From assembly GCA_002400985.2 (NCBI GenBank), contig NVRX02000006.1, forward strand, positions 169,368 to 214,786: a stretch of 45,419 nt of DNA. Direction: 5' to 3'. The DNA is from Candidatus Wolfebacteria bacterium. Lineage in GTDB: Bacteria; Patescibacteriota; Minisyncoccia; Phycocordibacterales; Phycocordibacteraceae. The notes below the pieces were generated by a model. It did not search any database. It worked only from the letters and a program-made list of their open reading frames with translations, and was not told where the DNA came from. The number at the start of each line of letters is the position of its first letter. The stretch's first letter is position 1. Shown here in pieces: positions 32,009 to 40,001 of this stretch. The position numbers were made by a program, and so were the translations under genes.

Positions 32009-32671
32009 ATGGAGTCTGAAACAGTAAATTTTCAAGCTTGGAACACAGTAATTCTTGCAATAACAGCTTTGGTCATCTGGGCTTATACTTTTGAAGCTCA
32101 AAAAAGTAATGAGATACAAGAGCGTCCTTTGCTTGATTTTTATATTAAAAAAACAAGTACTGGCGCAAACACTGATCTACTTTTTTATATTAGAAATATA
32201 AGTAAACGCACAGCGTTTAATATAGAAATTGAATCAATAAGAACACATGGAAATTTTATTTACACTCCAAACATGGAAGATGAGGTGAACATGAGAGTCT
32301 CTCCACTATCAGAGGAAGAGATTAGATTTTGGATCAAAATGCCTGACAATGCCACTCAAATCTACCCTACAATTACTGGCGTTCAATCTTTAATTTCCAG
32401 ACTCTTTTGTATAGATGCTAATCTTGCGAATGAGCAACTTCGCAAGATTGGAGGTTTATTTGTAGTTAATTTCCAAGCTGCTAATGGAAAATTTTACCAT
32501 GAAGTTTTTCGATTTTACCCACCGCTAACACTTATTTTTGATAGCGACTTAATAGTTCAATTTGTAACAGGAGGTAGTGGTAAAATAACAAAAGCAGAAG
32601 CTTTAGCAGAAGCTGAAACAATGCCACTATTAAAACATGCAGCAGAACGTAACACGCAAGATTTAGTATAA
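32009..32671 (+). CDS. Hypothetical protein with one N-terminal membrane helix
   Basis: The 220-residue product has a single hydrophobic segment (about residues 11-27) and then a soluble, probably beta-rich region (LLDFYIKKTS, DLLFYIRNISKRTAFNIEIESI). I do not recognise a family. It begins two bases after the proteasome-like gene, so the two form a pair inserted between ftsW and murG. Both look more A/T-rich in codon use than the cell-wall genes beside them, which hints at later insertion. A partner or anchor role for the hydrolase is only an inference. Confidence 0.65.
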   Translation: MESETVNFQAWNTVILAITALVIWAYTFEAQKSNEIQERPLLDFYIKKTSTGANTDLLFYIRNISKRTAFNIEIESIRTHGNFIYTPNMEDEVNMRVSPLSEEEIRFWIKMPDNATQIYPTITGVQSLISRLFCIDANLANEQLRKIGGLFVVNFQAANGKFYHEVFRFYPPLTLIFDSDLIVQFVTGGSGKITKAEALAEAETMPLLKHAAERNTQDLV

Positions 32672-32679
32672 TAAACAAC

Positions 32680-33825
32680 ATGAAAATCGCACTAACAGGA
32701 GGAGGATCAGGAGGGCACTTTTATCCACTTATAGCAGTAGCGGAGGAAATCCGTGCTATTGAAGATGAAAGGCACCTCGTACCACCCAAACTCTTCTATT
32801 TCGCGCCATCTCCATATAACAAACAAGCACTCTTTGAAAATGACATTGAGTTTGTGAGAATACCCGCAGGGAAGGTATATAGGTATTTCAATATAAAAAC
32901 CTTCACGGGTATCTTCGTAACACTATGGGGAACACTCATTGCGCTATGGACGCTCTTTCGTATATACCCAGACGTTATCTTCTCTAAAGGAAGCTTTGCG
33001 AGTGTGCCCGTAACACTTGCTGCACGAGTACTCCGTATCCCTTTAATAATCCATGATTCAGATGCAAAGCCAGGGAGAGCAAACCTTTTGGCAAGTAAGC
33101 AAGCATTCCGTATTGCGGTGTCATTCCCAGACACAACAAAGTACTGGCCAGAGAAAGTACACGCAAAGATTGCATACACGGGGACACCAGTGCGAAAAGC
33201 ACTCCATACTCTAGATGGGGAAGGTGCACGAGAGTATTTGAATATAAAAGACAATCTTCCTGTTGTATTGGTTGTAACAGGATCTTTGGGAAGTCAGTAT
33301 GTAAATCAGGTGGTGGTAGATGCGCTAACAACAATACTTCCTAAAGCACATGTAATACACCAAACAGGGAAGAACCTCTTTAAAGGAGTGAAGGCACGAA
33401 CAGGTGTAATACTGCATGAGAAAGAATATAAGGATAGATACCATGTACAGCCATACCTTTCAGCGAGTGCACTGCAACAAGCAGCAAGTATTGCTGATGT
33501 AATAATATCTAGATCTGGAGCAACTGCTTTATCTGAGTTTGCTCTATGGGGGAAGCCTTCAATCCTTATCCCTATACCTGAGAAGGTATCCCATGATCAG
33601 CGTACAAATGCATACGCATACGCAAAGAGTGGAGCTGCTGTTGTATTAGAGCAAGAAAATATGAGTCCAGGCATCTTGGCTTCTCAAGCACTTTCTATAA
33701 TTTCAGACAATAACAAGAAGCTGGTTATGGGCTCAGCCGCAAAACACTTTGCACGCCCTGATGCAGGGAAGGTAATAGCAGAGGAACTAGTACGTATAGG
33801 CCTTGAACACGACTCGAAGGAATAA
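32680..33825 (+). CDS. murG: UDP-GlcNAc:lipid I N-acetylglucosaminyltransferase
   Basis: MurG adds GlcNAc to lipid I to make lipid II at the inner face of the membrane. The 381-residue product starts ALTGGGSGGHFYPLIAVAEEI (the GGxGGH donor-phosphate loop), has VIFSKGSFASVPV and LIIHDSDAKPGRANLLASK, then the C-terminal half with VTGSLGSQYVN, ISRSGATALSEFALWGKPSILIPIP (the acceptor-site SRSGA motif), and DQRTNAYAYAKSGAAVVLEQ. Its usual neighbours mraY and ftsW lie upstream. A terminator follows directly. Confidence 0.95.
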   Translation: MKIALTGGGSGGHFYPLIAVAEEIRAIEDERHLVPPKLFYFAPSPYNKQALFENDIEFVRIPAGKVYRYFNIKTFTGIFVTLWGTLIALWTLFRIYPDVIFSKGSFASVPVTLAARVLRIPLIIHDSDAKPGRANLLASKQAFRIAVSFPDTTKYWPEKVHAKIAYTGTPVRKALHTLDGEGAREYLNIKDNLPVVLVVTGSLGSQYVNQVVVDALTTILPKAHVIHQTGKNLFKGVKARTGVILHEKEYKDRYHVQPYLSASALQQAASIADVIISRSGATALSEFALWGKPSILIPIPEKVSHDQRTNAYAYAKSGAAVVLEQENMSPGILASQALSIISDNNKKLVMGSAAKHFARPDAGKVIAEELVRIGLEHDSKE

Positions 33826-33826
33826 C

Positions 33827-33859
33827 AAAAGCCCCGCACATGATATGTAGGGCTTTTTT
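33827..33859 (+). terminator. Terminator behind murG
   Basis: AAAAGCCC (33827-33834) pairs with GGGCTTTT (33850-33857), loop 15 bases, followed by T. Confidence 0.85.
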
Positions 33860-33880
33860 GTAGATTTAATTAAAGAGTTT

Positions 33881-34165
33881 TTATGGCCAGTTATTTTCAG
33901 CCATTTCTCCAAAGTTCTCATACTTGCGGCATGAGGTCTTTTCCTTTTTGAGACCCCTAAATATAAGAACGGATCCCATAAATAGGACAGTAGAGATAAT
34001 GGCAGTGATCGTTGGGACAATCCCCCCGAACACACCTTGGTTCTCCACAGGATATAACATGTTAAGTCCTGCGAGTACTGACATAGCAAAAAATGCAAGT
34101 GCCAGAAGAAAGATAAAACAAGCTGCTCCTAACTCTAAATTAAGTTGTATTTTTTCAAGTGACAT
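33881..34165 (-). CDS. Small hypothetical membrane protein
   Basis: The 94-residue product has two hydrophobic segments (about residues 15-36 and 46-68) and a charged end (GLKKEKTSCRKYENFGEMAENN). The start at 34165 is fixed by AAGGAGG six bases upstream on the minus strand. I do not recognise a family. It is convergent with murG and divergent from the NUDIX gene. Confidence 0.7.
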   Translation of the reverse strand: MSLEKIQLNLELGAACFIFLLALAFFAMSVLAGLNMLYPVENQGVFGGIVPTITAIISTVLFMGSVLIFRGLKKEKTSCRKYENFGEMAENNWP

Positions 34166-34229
34166 CGCTGCCTCCTTCAAATTTTCATGTTTCTAGTTCT
34201 AATCAAGAATATATCACACATATTGTCTT

Positions 34230-34257
34230 TTGTCAAAGTAGAAGTATGTGGTACTTT
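34230..34257 (+). promoter_or_regulatory. Promoter of the NUDIX gene
   Basis: TTGTCA (34230-34235), a 16-base spacer and TACTTT (34252-34257). The expected start near 34264 gives a leader of about 34 bases with GGAG before ATG 34298. This gene is thus of the leadered class. Confidence 0.45.
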
Positions 34258-34297
34258 ATAAACAGAAATTTAACACAAACAAAGTGGAGAATGTCTA

Positions 34298-34696
34298 ATG
34301 ACATACGAAAACTACGCAGTAGCAACATTAGTTTTTGGCCCAACGGATATATTTCCAATGATCATGAACTTAAAAGGCTCGTCTGTACTTTATTGGAAAT
34401 TTCCAGAAGGACGAGGCAAAGAAGGAGAAGCTCCTGAAGAAACAGCTATACGAAAAGTGAAAGAAGAAACTGGTTTAATAATTAAAGACCGCATTGCACT
34501 ACTCGCTAAGAGAACCAGAAAGACTCATGTACTTTATTTCTTTCTTGCACAAACTGAATCTTTCGACACCTTGATAGAACAGGGCGAACACGGTGAATAC
34601 GTAGAAATGTTTACTGAGGGTGGAATTCTTCGGAACAGAACCTTCTTTGGTTTACACAGAGAGTTTCTAGAGCAGATACGGGACAAATATCCGTAA
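34298..34696 (+). CDS. NUDIX hydrolase with altered NUDIX box
   Basis: NUDIX enzymes split nucleoside diphosphate linked to another group. The 132-residue product carries the box GRGKEGEAPEETAIRKVKEE (about residues 44-63). The expected REUxEE core reads RKVKEE, so the first Glu is a Lys; the last two, which bind metal, are kept. FWPNGYIS-type wording in other frames is a shadow; this frame has the box. GGAG lies ten bases upstream of ATG 34298. The substrate is unknown. Confidence 0.8.
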   Translation: MTYENYAVATLVFGPTDIFPMIMNLKGSSVLYWKFPEGRGKEGEAPEETAIRKVKEETGLIIKDRIALLAKRTRKTHVLYFFLAQTESFDTLIEQGEHGEYVEMFTEGGILRNRTFFGLHREFLEQIRDKYP

Positions 34697-34719
34697 CCCT
34701 CTATATAAAATCAAAACAT

Positions 34720-34747
34720 CGGGTACGCAATTGCGTGCCCGGTTTTT
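34720..34747 (+). terminator. Terminator behind the NUDIX gene, probably two-way
   Basis: CGGG-t-ACGCAATTGCGT-g-CCCG forms a stem with one mismatch, followed by five T. On the minus strand T-rich sequence also follows, so it may end the reverse gene too. Confidence 0.8.
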
Positions 34748-35000
34748 ATTTATTTATCATCTTCTTAAGATCCTCAACCATCTTGCGCATTTCCCGTTCA
34801 GTATTAGAACGCTCTGTTGTAAGTGTTAGAAGACCTCTCTCAATTGCATCGTATTCAGCTTCTAGTTTTCTAACAGTGTCCTTTGCTTTTGTAACCTCTC
34901 TTTCTTTTGAAGTTTTCTTGAGCTCCATTTGCTGCATTTCTCTTCCTTTTTTATCAAAGTCTCTTTTTAGAGTCTCCATCGCTTGTTTTGATACATTCAT
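34746..35000 (-). CDS. Small coiled-coil protein, unknown function
   Basis: The 84-residue product is almost entirely charged and helical (KRDFDKKGREMQQMELKK, VRKLEAEYDAIERGLL), with heptad-like spacing over about residues 5-80. It has no membrane segment. No family is recognised. It could be a small oligomeric scaffold. There is no clear ribosome binding site at the start, and the ATG at 35000 is the only good choice. Confidence 0.6.
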   Translation of the reverse strand: MNVSKQAMETLKRDFDKKGREMQQMELKKTSKEREVTKAKDTVRKLEAEYDAIERGLLTLTTERSNTEREMRKMVEDLKKMINK

Positions 35001-35054
35001 ATTTTAATGCCTATCTATAATGTATCTAGTATAACGCCAAAATGATAAAACAGT

Positions 35055-35084
35055 TTTACATACAACCCCTGTACCTGTTATTAT
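35055..35084 (+). promoter_or_regulatory. Promoter TTTACA-18-TATTAT (extended) of the DM13 gene
   Basis: TTTACA (35055-35060), an 18-base spacer ending in TGT, and TATTAT (35079-35084). It ends seven bases before ATG 35092, predicting a leaderless mRNA. Confidence 0.6.
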
Positions 35085-35091
35085 TTAATCC

Positions 35092-35631
35092 ATGAAAAAA
35101 CTTCTCATACTTATAGTACTTGTACTCATTGCAGGATTTGGATACTACGCAATCTCTCCACTCTTTGATGTACAGGAGGTAGACGATGCACTCCCAGAGG
35201 TGGCAAGTGGTGTTGAAAAACTAACACCAGTACAGAAAGAAGAAATGGACGCACTTATAGTAGAGGCAAACAAAGAACCTATTGTAGAAATGGAAGAGGT
35301 AATGCCTGAAATGATTAGTGTTTCAAAAGCTTTTCCTGTTATGGGGACGTTTGGGCACCCTGCAAGTGGAAGCGTAAGAGTTATAAAAAGTTCAGGGGAG
35401 ACTATTCTTCGTTTTGAAGACTTTGAAACAATCAACGGGCCAAACCTTCACTTGTATCTAAGCAAAGATCTTGAAGCGGAAGATTTTATTGATCTAGGAG
35501 CTATACGTGGTACAAAAGGAAATATTAACTATACTGTTCCTGAGGGAGTAGACCTTTCTGAATACAGATATGTGATGTACTGGTGTGTGCCATTCTCTGT
35601 ACTCTTTAACTACGCAGAAATATATGAATAA
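35092..35631 (+). CDS. Membrane-anchored DM13-domain protein
   Basis: The 179-residue product has an N-terminal hydrophobic anchor or signal (about residues 3-22), an acidic linker (about 25-78) and a DM13 domain (about 80-179). The domain shows GTFGHPASGSVRVIK, LRFEDFETINGPNLHLYLS, FIDLGAIRGTKGNINYTVP and YRYVMYWCVPFSVLFNYAEI. DM13 domains are extracellular and have been linked to redox or electron transfer; the Cys in YWCVPF is the position usually named for that. The last eight bases overlap gltX (ATGAATAA). Confidence 0.82.
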   Translation: MKKLLILIVLVLIAGFGYYAISPLFDVQEVDDALPEVASGVEKLTPVQKEEMDALIVEANKEPIVEMEEVMPEMISVSKAFPVMGTFGHPASGSVRVIKSSGETILRFEDFETINGPNLHLYLSKDLEAEDFIDLGAIRGTKGNINYTVPEGVDLSEYRYVMYWCVPFSVLFNYAEIYE

Positions 35632-36949
35632 AATACGAACACGAATAGCGCCATCTCCAACAGGAGTACTCCACATGGGTACTGCACGTACCGCACTGGT
35701 AAACTATCTCTTTGCAAAAAAGATGGGAGGTGAATTTTTAATACGAATTGAAGATACAGACAAAGAACGAAGCACCAAGGAATTTGAAACAAACATCCTT
35801 GATGGGCTTGATTGGCTTGGATTGCAACACGATGCACTGTCTAGGCAAAGCGAGGATTTAAAACACCATACAGATGCAATAGCAAAACTTATTGAAAGTG
35901 GCGCAGCGTATGAAAGTGAGGAAGATAGTAAAAGGGAAGAGGGAAAGAAAGTAACCATAGTACGGCTAAAGAACCCTGGAAAGAAAATAACCTTTAATGA
36001 TCTCATCCGTGGAGATGTGACATTTGATACTACAGACCTTGGAGACTTTGTAATTGCGAGAAGCGTAACAGACCCTCTATACCACCTTGCGGTTGTTGTA
36101 GATGATGAGCGATCAAAAATAACTCACGTAATACGAGGAGAAGACCACATCTCAAACACTCCACGACAAATACTCATACAAGAAGCCCTTGGGTATGAGC
36201 GACCGCTATACGCACACCTTCCTCTTATACTTGGAGAAGATAAATCAAAACTCTCAAAGAGACATGGGGCAACATCAGTAGATGATTATAAAGAGATGGG
36301 ATACACCAAAGATGCATTCCTAAACTATCTTGCACTCCTTGGATGGCACCCAACAGACGAACAAGAGATATTCACGCTCGTTGAACTCGTAAAAGAATTT
36401 GATATTGCACGAGTACAGAAGGGAGGTGCAATCTTTTCTGTAGAAAAATTAGATTGGATAAATAAGCATCACATAGAGAAGCTTTCAGATGAGGCATACT
36501 TCGTAGGACTTGATCTCTCAGAAATAATAACGCTCCCCCAATACTCAGACGAAAGAATGAGCATGGTACTTCCTCTAGTGCGAGAAAGACTTCATAAGTT
36601 TGGTGATTTTGAACATGAAGAAATTGCATTCTTTTTTGATACGCCAACATACAAAACAGAAAACCTACTCTTTAAAGGCAAGGGTGATATCGCAGATACC
36701 AAAAAGCACCTTGAGCACGTACGTAAAACACTTTCAGAGCTTGGAAATGACGCATGGAGCGATACAGAAGTACTTAAAGCATCAATATGGGACTATGCAA
36801 GTGAAGTAGGGAGGGGGGACGTTCTGTGGCCTTTGCGATATTGTCTTTCTGGACGTGATAAATCACCAGATCCTTTTACAATTCTTCCTATTCTTGGAAA
36901 AGAAGAGTCTTTGAAGAGAATTGACACAGCACTTGAGGATATTGTGTAA
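35624..36949 (+). CDS. gltX: Glutamyl-tRNA synthetase
   Basis: The enzyme charges tRNA-Glu, and in many bacteria also tRNA-Gln. The 441-residue product starts RTRIAPSPTGVLHMGTARTAL (HMGT as the HIGH motif), has FLIRIEDTDKERS, the VIRGEDHISNTPRQ segment and the KLSKRHGATSV loop (KMSKS variant). Its anticodon-binding part is somewhat short. ATG 35624 is chosen because it overlaps the DM13 stop in the pattern ATGAATAA seen at two other junctions. An earlier in-frame start would lie inside the DM13 gene. Confidence 0.95.
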   Translation: MNKIRTRIAPSPTGVLHMGTARTALVNYLFAKKMGGEFLIRIEDTDKERSTKEFETNILDGLDWLGLQHDALSRQSEDLKHHTDAIAKLIESGAAYESEEDSKREEGKKVTIVRLKNPGKKITFNDLIRGDVTFDTTDLGDFVIARSVTDPLYHLAVVVDDERSKITHVIRGEDHISNTPRQILIQEALGYERPLYAHLPLILGEDKSKLSKRHGATSVDDYKEMGYTKDAFLNYLALLGWHPTDEQEIFTLVELVKEFDIARVQKGGAIFSVEKLDWINKHHIEKLSDEAYFVGLDLSEIITLPQYSDERMSMVLPLVRERLHKFGDFEHEEIAFFFDTPTYKTENLLFKGKGDIADTKKHLEHVRKTLSELGNDAWSDTEVLKASIWDYASEVGRGDVLWPLRYCLSGRDKSPDPFTILPILGKEESLKRIDTALEDIV

Positions 36950-36961
36950 TTAGTGTATATA
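36933..36961 (+). promoter_or_regulatory. Possible promoter before the gene at 36997
   Basis: TTGAGG (36933-36938), a 17-base spacer and TATATA (36956-36961), partly inside the end of gltX. The leader of about 30 bases would carry AAGGAG. Confidence 0.4.
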
Positions 36962-36996
36962 TAGAGATAGCTTGAACATTGAAAAGGAGAAAGCTT

Positions 36997-37476
36997 ATGG
37001 GAATACTTGTATGTCAGTCAATGACACGATTACTTGCCATGTCACCACCAAGGCTTGAACTAGGACCTTATAAAGTTCTTTTTCACACCAGAAACTCTCA
37101 TGTCATTTTGCAAAAAATGAACATTCGTCCATTTGGCGATCTTAAGAAGCTTAGTCATGACGGAAAATTTCTAACAGTTTGCGACGCAAAATACAAAACA
37201 GGACTCCGTTTTGTAAACGGAACAGCACCTGAAACACTGTTGCAACCCTTGCTTCAGCATTTTATTCCAGAACCATGGAAACAGTTCCGATTATTTTTTC
37301 TTGGAACCACTTTTTCTTCACTTGAAAAAGGCCAGGAGGAGACTCAATGGGTTCGATGTTTTTTTTGGAATAAGAGAGAACGAGTTTGGGCTTTGCAATT
37401 TGCAAGGCTAGACAAGGTGTTCGATCTTATCCATTCCAAAGATCTGGGAATTCACAAGGTGGTGACCTTAAATTAA
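36997..37476 (+). CDS. Hypothetical soluble protein
   Basis: I do not recognise this 159-residue protein. It has no signal or membrane segment. A Trp- and Phe-rich second half (PEPWKQFRLFFLGTTFS, WVRCFFWNKRERVWALQF) may form a compact domain. ATG 36997 is chosen because AAGGAGA lies seven bases upstream; an in-frame TTG at 36979 precedes that signal. It is a single-gene unit ended by a strong terminator. Confidence 0.65.
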   Translation: MGILVCQSMTRLLAMSPPRLELGPYKVLFHTRNSHVILQKMNIRPFGDLKKLSHDGKFLTVCDAKYKTGLRFVNGTAPETLLQPLLQHFIPEPWKQFRLFFLGTTFSSLEKGQEETQWVRCFFWNKRERVWALQFARLDKVFDLIHSKDLGIHKVVTLN

Positions 37477-37494
37477 CGCAGTTTAAGTACTGCT

Positions 37495-37525
37495 AAAAAC
37501 CCCGCATATTATGTGCGGGGTTTTT
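37495..37525 (+). terminator. Terminator running into the next promoter
   Basis: AAAAACCCCGCA pairs with TGCGGGGTTTTT around a short loop. The last T is also the first base of the TGC of the extended -10 box that follows. Confidence 0.9.
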
Positions 37526-37533
37526 GCTATACT
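37525..37533 (+). promoter_or_regulatory. Extended -10 TGC-TATACT before the M23 peptidase
   Basis: TGC (37525-37527) and TATACT (37528-37533) end seven bases before ATG 37541. The terminator stem occupies the place of a -35 box. Confidence 0.65.
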
Positions 37534-37540
37534 ACGAGTA

Positions 37541-38854
37541 ATGAAATACCTACTTGCCATAAGTATATTCTTTTTATTTGCCACCCCTGCATTTGCGGCA
37601 AGTATTGATAGTCTCAAAAATCAAATCGTAGATCGAAATGCACAGATTGCAGACATAGAAAGACAGATTGCAGAATACCAACAGCAACTCCTTGTAGTTG
37701 GATCAGAAAAGAAAAGTTTGCAAAGTGCCATTGCCTCACTTGATCTATCTCGAAATAAGCTTTCAGCAAGTATTCGCGTAACAGAAAACAGAATTTCAAA
37801 TGCAAACCTCACACTGCAAGAACTTTCACGAGAAATATTTAAAAATGAGAATGTAATAGCAGGGCACGAAAATGCTATTGCTAAATCGATACGTGAAATA
37901 CACAAAGCAAGTGCGCAAACACTTATAGAGCAACTTCTTTCAGAAAAGAATGTGTCCGATATATGGAATGACACTGGAATACTTCTTCAATTCCAAGGAG
38001 CACTCCAAGCAAGTGTTGCATCCATCACGCAAGTACAAGTAGCGCTTGCGGGAGACAAAGATTATGAAGAACGAAAAAAGAAAGAGCTTGCTGCTCTTAA
38101 ACAAGACCTATCGTCTGAGAAATATGGATTAGACATAAGTAAGAGAGAAAAAAATACTCTCCTTACACAAACAAAGAACAAAGAAAGTAACTACCAGAAA
38201 CTCATTCGAGAAAAAGAAGAAGCACAAGAAGCTTTTGAAAAAGATCTCTTTGCGCTTGAAGCAGAGTTACAAATTGCTATTGATCCAAATAGTATTCCAA
38301 GTGTAGGATCAGGAACACTCAAGTGGCCATTTTCTGCAGACTTTATGCGTAGGTGTGCAGACAGGGAAAGCTGGTATGGAAACATCTTATGTATTACTCA
38401 GTATTTTGGAAATACTCCTTTTGCTACAGCAAACGCACAAGTGTATAGCGGAAAAGGGCATAACGGAATGGACTTTGGTGCATCTACCGGAACACCACTT
38501 GAGGCTGCACTTGCAGGTGTAATACAAGGAACAGGGAACACCGATCGATATGCAGGATGCTACTCATATGGAAAGTGGATTCTTATAAAACACGGAAATG
38601 GTCTTGCAACACTCTATGCTCACTTATCTGAAATAGCGGTATCGCCTGGACAGCAGGTAAGTACCGGGGATGTTATTGGATATTCGGGAAATACTGGCTT
38701 CTCTACAGGGCCACACCTACACTTTAGTGTGTTTGCAAACCAGGGTGTAAAGATAGTTCGCTTTGGAGATGTGAAGGCTATAACTAACTGTCCAAACGCA
38801 CATATCCCCATAGCCCCTCGCGAAGCGTACCTAAATCCGTTATCATACTTATAA
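37541..38854 (+). CDS. Secreted coiled-coil peptidoglycan endopeptidase (M23, EnvC-like)
   Basis: The 437-residue product starts with a clear signal peptide (YLLAISIFFLFATPAFAA, cut after about residue 19). A long coiled coil (about residues 20-250) of Glu, Gln, Lys and Ser heptads follows, then a short Ser/Pro linker and a LytM/M23 domain (about 300-425). HNGMDFGAST holds the HxxxD zinc ligands and GPHLHFSVF the HxH. All ligands are present, so it should cut peptide crosslinks, or activate another hydrolase. ATG 37541 fits the promoter better than an upstream in-frame ATG at 37511 inside the terminator. Confidence 0.92.
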   Translation: MKYLLAISIFFLFATPAFAASIDSLKNQIVDRNAQIADIERQIAEYQQQLLVVGSEKKSLQSAIASLDLSRNKLSASIRVTENRISNANLTLQELSREIFKNENVIAGHENAIAKSIREIHKASAQTLIEQLLSEKNVSDIWNDTGILLQFQGALQASVASITQVQVALAGDKDYEERKKKELAALKQDLSSEKYGLDISKREKNTLLTQTKNKESNYQKLIREKEEAQEAFEKDLFALEAELQIAIDPNSIPSVGSGTLKWPFSADFMRRCADRESWYGNILCITQYFGNTPFATANAQVYSGKGHNGMDFGASTGTPLEAALAGVIQGTGNTDRYAGCYSYGKWILIKHGNGLATLYAHLSEIAVSPGQQVSTGDVIGYSGNTGFSTGPHLHFSVFANQGVKIVRFGDVKAITNCPNAHIPIAPREAYLNPLSYL

Positions 38855-38856
38855 AC

Positions 38857-39060
38857 ATGTGGCATTTACTTAAATTGGCAATACTTGTAATCGCAATACT
38901 TTTCGTACTGAGCTTCTTTGGTATCTCAATACAGGGAATTATTGAATCTCCTGCGGGACAAGCAAACATTGGTTTCGTCTGGGGATATATTCTTATAGCG
39001 TGGCAATGGATTATAGAATTCTCACTAGACTTATTAGACGTTATTATTTTCTGGAATTAA
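38857..39060 (+). CDS. Small hypothetical membrane protein
   Basis: The 67-residue product has two hydrophobic segments (about residues 4-26 and 40-65) and few charges. The second is rich in Trp and Ile (ILIAWQWIIEFSLDLLDVII). It starts two bases after the M23 gene and ends one base before the next, so it is part of an operon. No family is recognised. Confidence 0.65.
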   Translation: MWHLLKLAILVIAILFVLSFFGISIQGIIESPAGQANIGFVWGYILIAWQWIIEFSLDLLDVIIFWN

Positions 39061-39061
39061 T

Positions 39062-39310
39062 ATGGAAGAGAAAAAACAAATACAAATCGCAATACCCAAT
39101 GAAGCAAAACCTTCATTTTCTAATGCAACACAGATCACGGTAAATGATGATGCGGTAACAATGCAATTCGCATACGTACGACCAAACACAGAACAAGGAC
39201 AACTCATGTCTGAAGTTATCCTTACGCCAAAACATGCCATGGACTTTCAAAAGGCACTTGATACAACTCTAAAGAAGCACTTTACAAAGCATTTAGACGA
39301 AAATGAATAA
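39062..39310 (+). CDS. DUF3467-like protein
   Basis: The 82-residue product is a small soluble beta/alpha protein with the pattern of DUF3467: a central strand pair (DAVTMQFAYVRPN) and a final helix (TPKHAMDFQKALDTTLKKH) preceded by SEVILTP. The function of that family is unknown. It lies between the membrane protein and msrA in one operon. Its last eight bases overlap msrA (ATGAATAA). Confidence 0.7.
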   Translation: MEEKKQIQIAIPNEAKPSFSNATQITVNDDAVTMQFAYVRPNTEQGQLMSEVILTPKHAMDFQKALDTTLKKHFTKHLDENE

Positions 39311-39791
39311 AAAAGCATACTTTGCAGGTGGGTGCTTCTGGGGAATAGAAGATTTATTTAAAAAGATTGATGGAGTTATTGATACTGAGACAGGATACAC
39401 AGGAGGAAGTAATGAAAATCCCACATACCAAAACCATGAAGGACACGCTGAAGCACTAGAAGTAACGTACGATACAGACAAAGTTTCGTACAAAACACTT
39501 CTGGATTGGTTTTTTCGAATACACAACCCAACCACACTCAACCAGCAGGGGAATGACAAAGGAACTTCATATAGGTCTGCTATTTTCTATCAAGATGCTG
39601 AGGAGAGGGGAGAGGCATCTTCTTTTATAGATATTGTAGATGAATCAGAGAAATGGCCTAATCCTGTTGTTACAACTCTTGAAGAGTTTTCTACATTCTG
39701 GGCAGCAGAGAGTGAGCACCAAGACTATCTTCAAAACAATACTGGAGGATATACCTGCCATGCTGTGTATTTTGATAGTTATATAAAATAA
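39303..39791 (+). CDS. msrA: Peptide methionine sulfoxide reductase A
   Basis: MsrA reduces the S form of methionine sulfoxide in proteins. The 162-residue product starts YFAGGCFWGIEDLF with the catalytic Cys11 in GCFWG, followed by GYTGGSNENPTYQNHEGHAEALEVTYD, the YKTLLDWFFRIHNPTTLNQQGNDKGTSYRS region and the final QDYLQNNTGGYTCH with a candidate resolving Cys. Length and motifs match the family. The start overlaps the DUF3467 stop by eight bases. Confidence 0.95.
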   Translation: MNKKAYFAGGCFWGIEDLFKKIDGVIDTETGYTGGSNENPTYQNHEGHAEALEVTYDTDKVSYKTLLDWFFRIHNPTTLNQQGNDKGTSYRSAIFYQDAEERGEASSFIDIVDESEKWPNPVVTTLEEFSTFWAAESEHQDYLQNNTGGYTCHAVYFDSYIK

Positions 39792-39792
39792 T

Positions 39793-39816
39793 AAAAACCG
39801 CCAGTTAAGACGGTTT
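39793..39816 (-). terminator. Minus-strand terminator of the candidate ncRNA
   Basis: On the minus strand AAACCG pairs with CGGTTT around a ten-base loop, followed by TTTATTATTTT. On the plus strand only three T follow, so the minus direction is better supported. Confidence 0.6.
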
Positions 39817-40001
39817 AGGTGAATGCTTAGATAAAAGAGGGGGACTGTTATTGTTACAGCCATCGGGTGCCAGAACCCTGACACGGGATTGGAGAAACCA
39901 CACTCTTTAGACGATTCTGGACAGCAAACTGATCTGCTCATACTGGGCCTTTAGATACCCAAGCGTTCATATAGAGCATACACTTTTTTCTTCATAGACA
40001 A
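39793..40001 (-). ncRNA. Candidate structured non-coding RNA, unassigned
   Basis: No convincing protein gene is in this 306-base gap (39792-40097). On the minus strand a promoter (TTGACA 40031-40026, A/T-rich -10 near 40007-40002) and the terminator bound about 200 bases. Bases 39956-39969 can pair with 39820-39833 as a 14-position closing stem with one mismatch and two G-T pairs. Inside, CCAGAA/TTCTGG and a GGCTGT/ACAGTCC-type hairpin can form. Overall size and a long closing stem recall 6S RNA, but no diagnostic motif is seen. A 14-codon ORF (MKKKVYALYERLGI) starts at 39995. Confidence 0.4.

Noticed and set aside
39645-39941. 98-codon minus-strand ORF behind and within msrA
   Set aside because: It is antisense to msrA over half its length, has no promoter or ribosome binding site of its own, and crosses the terminator and folded RNA region.
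39793-40001. T-box, TPP or SRP RNA identity for the structured region
   Set aside because: The diagnostic motifs (T-box AGGGTGGNACCGCG, TPP CTGAGA, SRP GGAAGCAGC) are not present on either strand.
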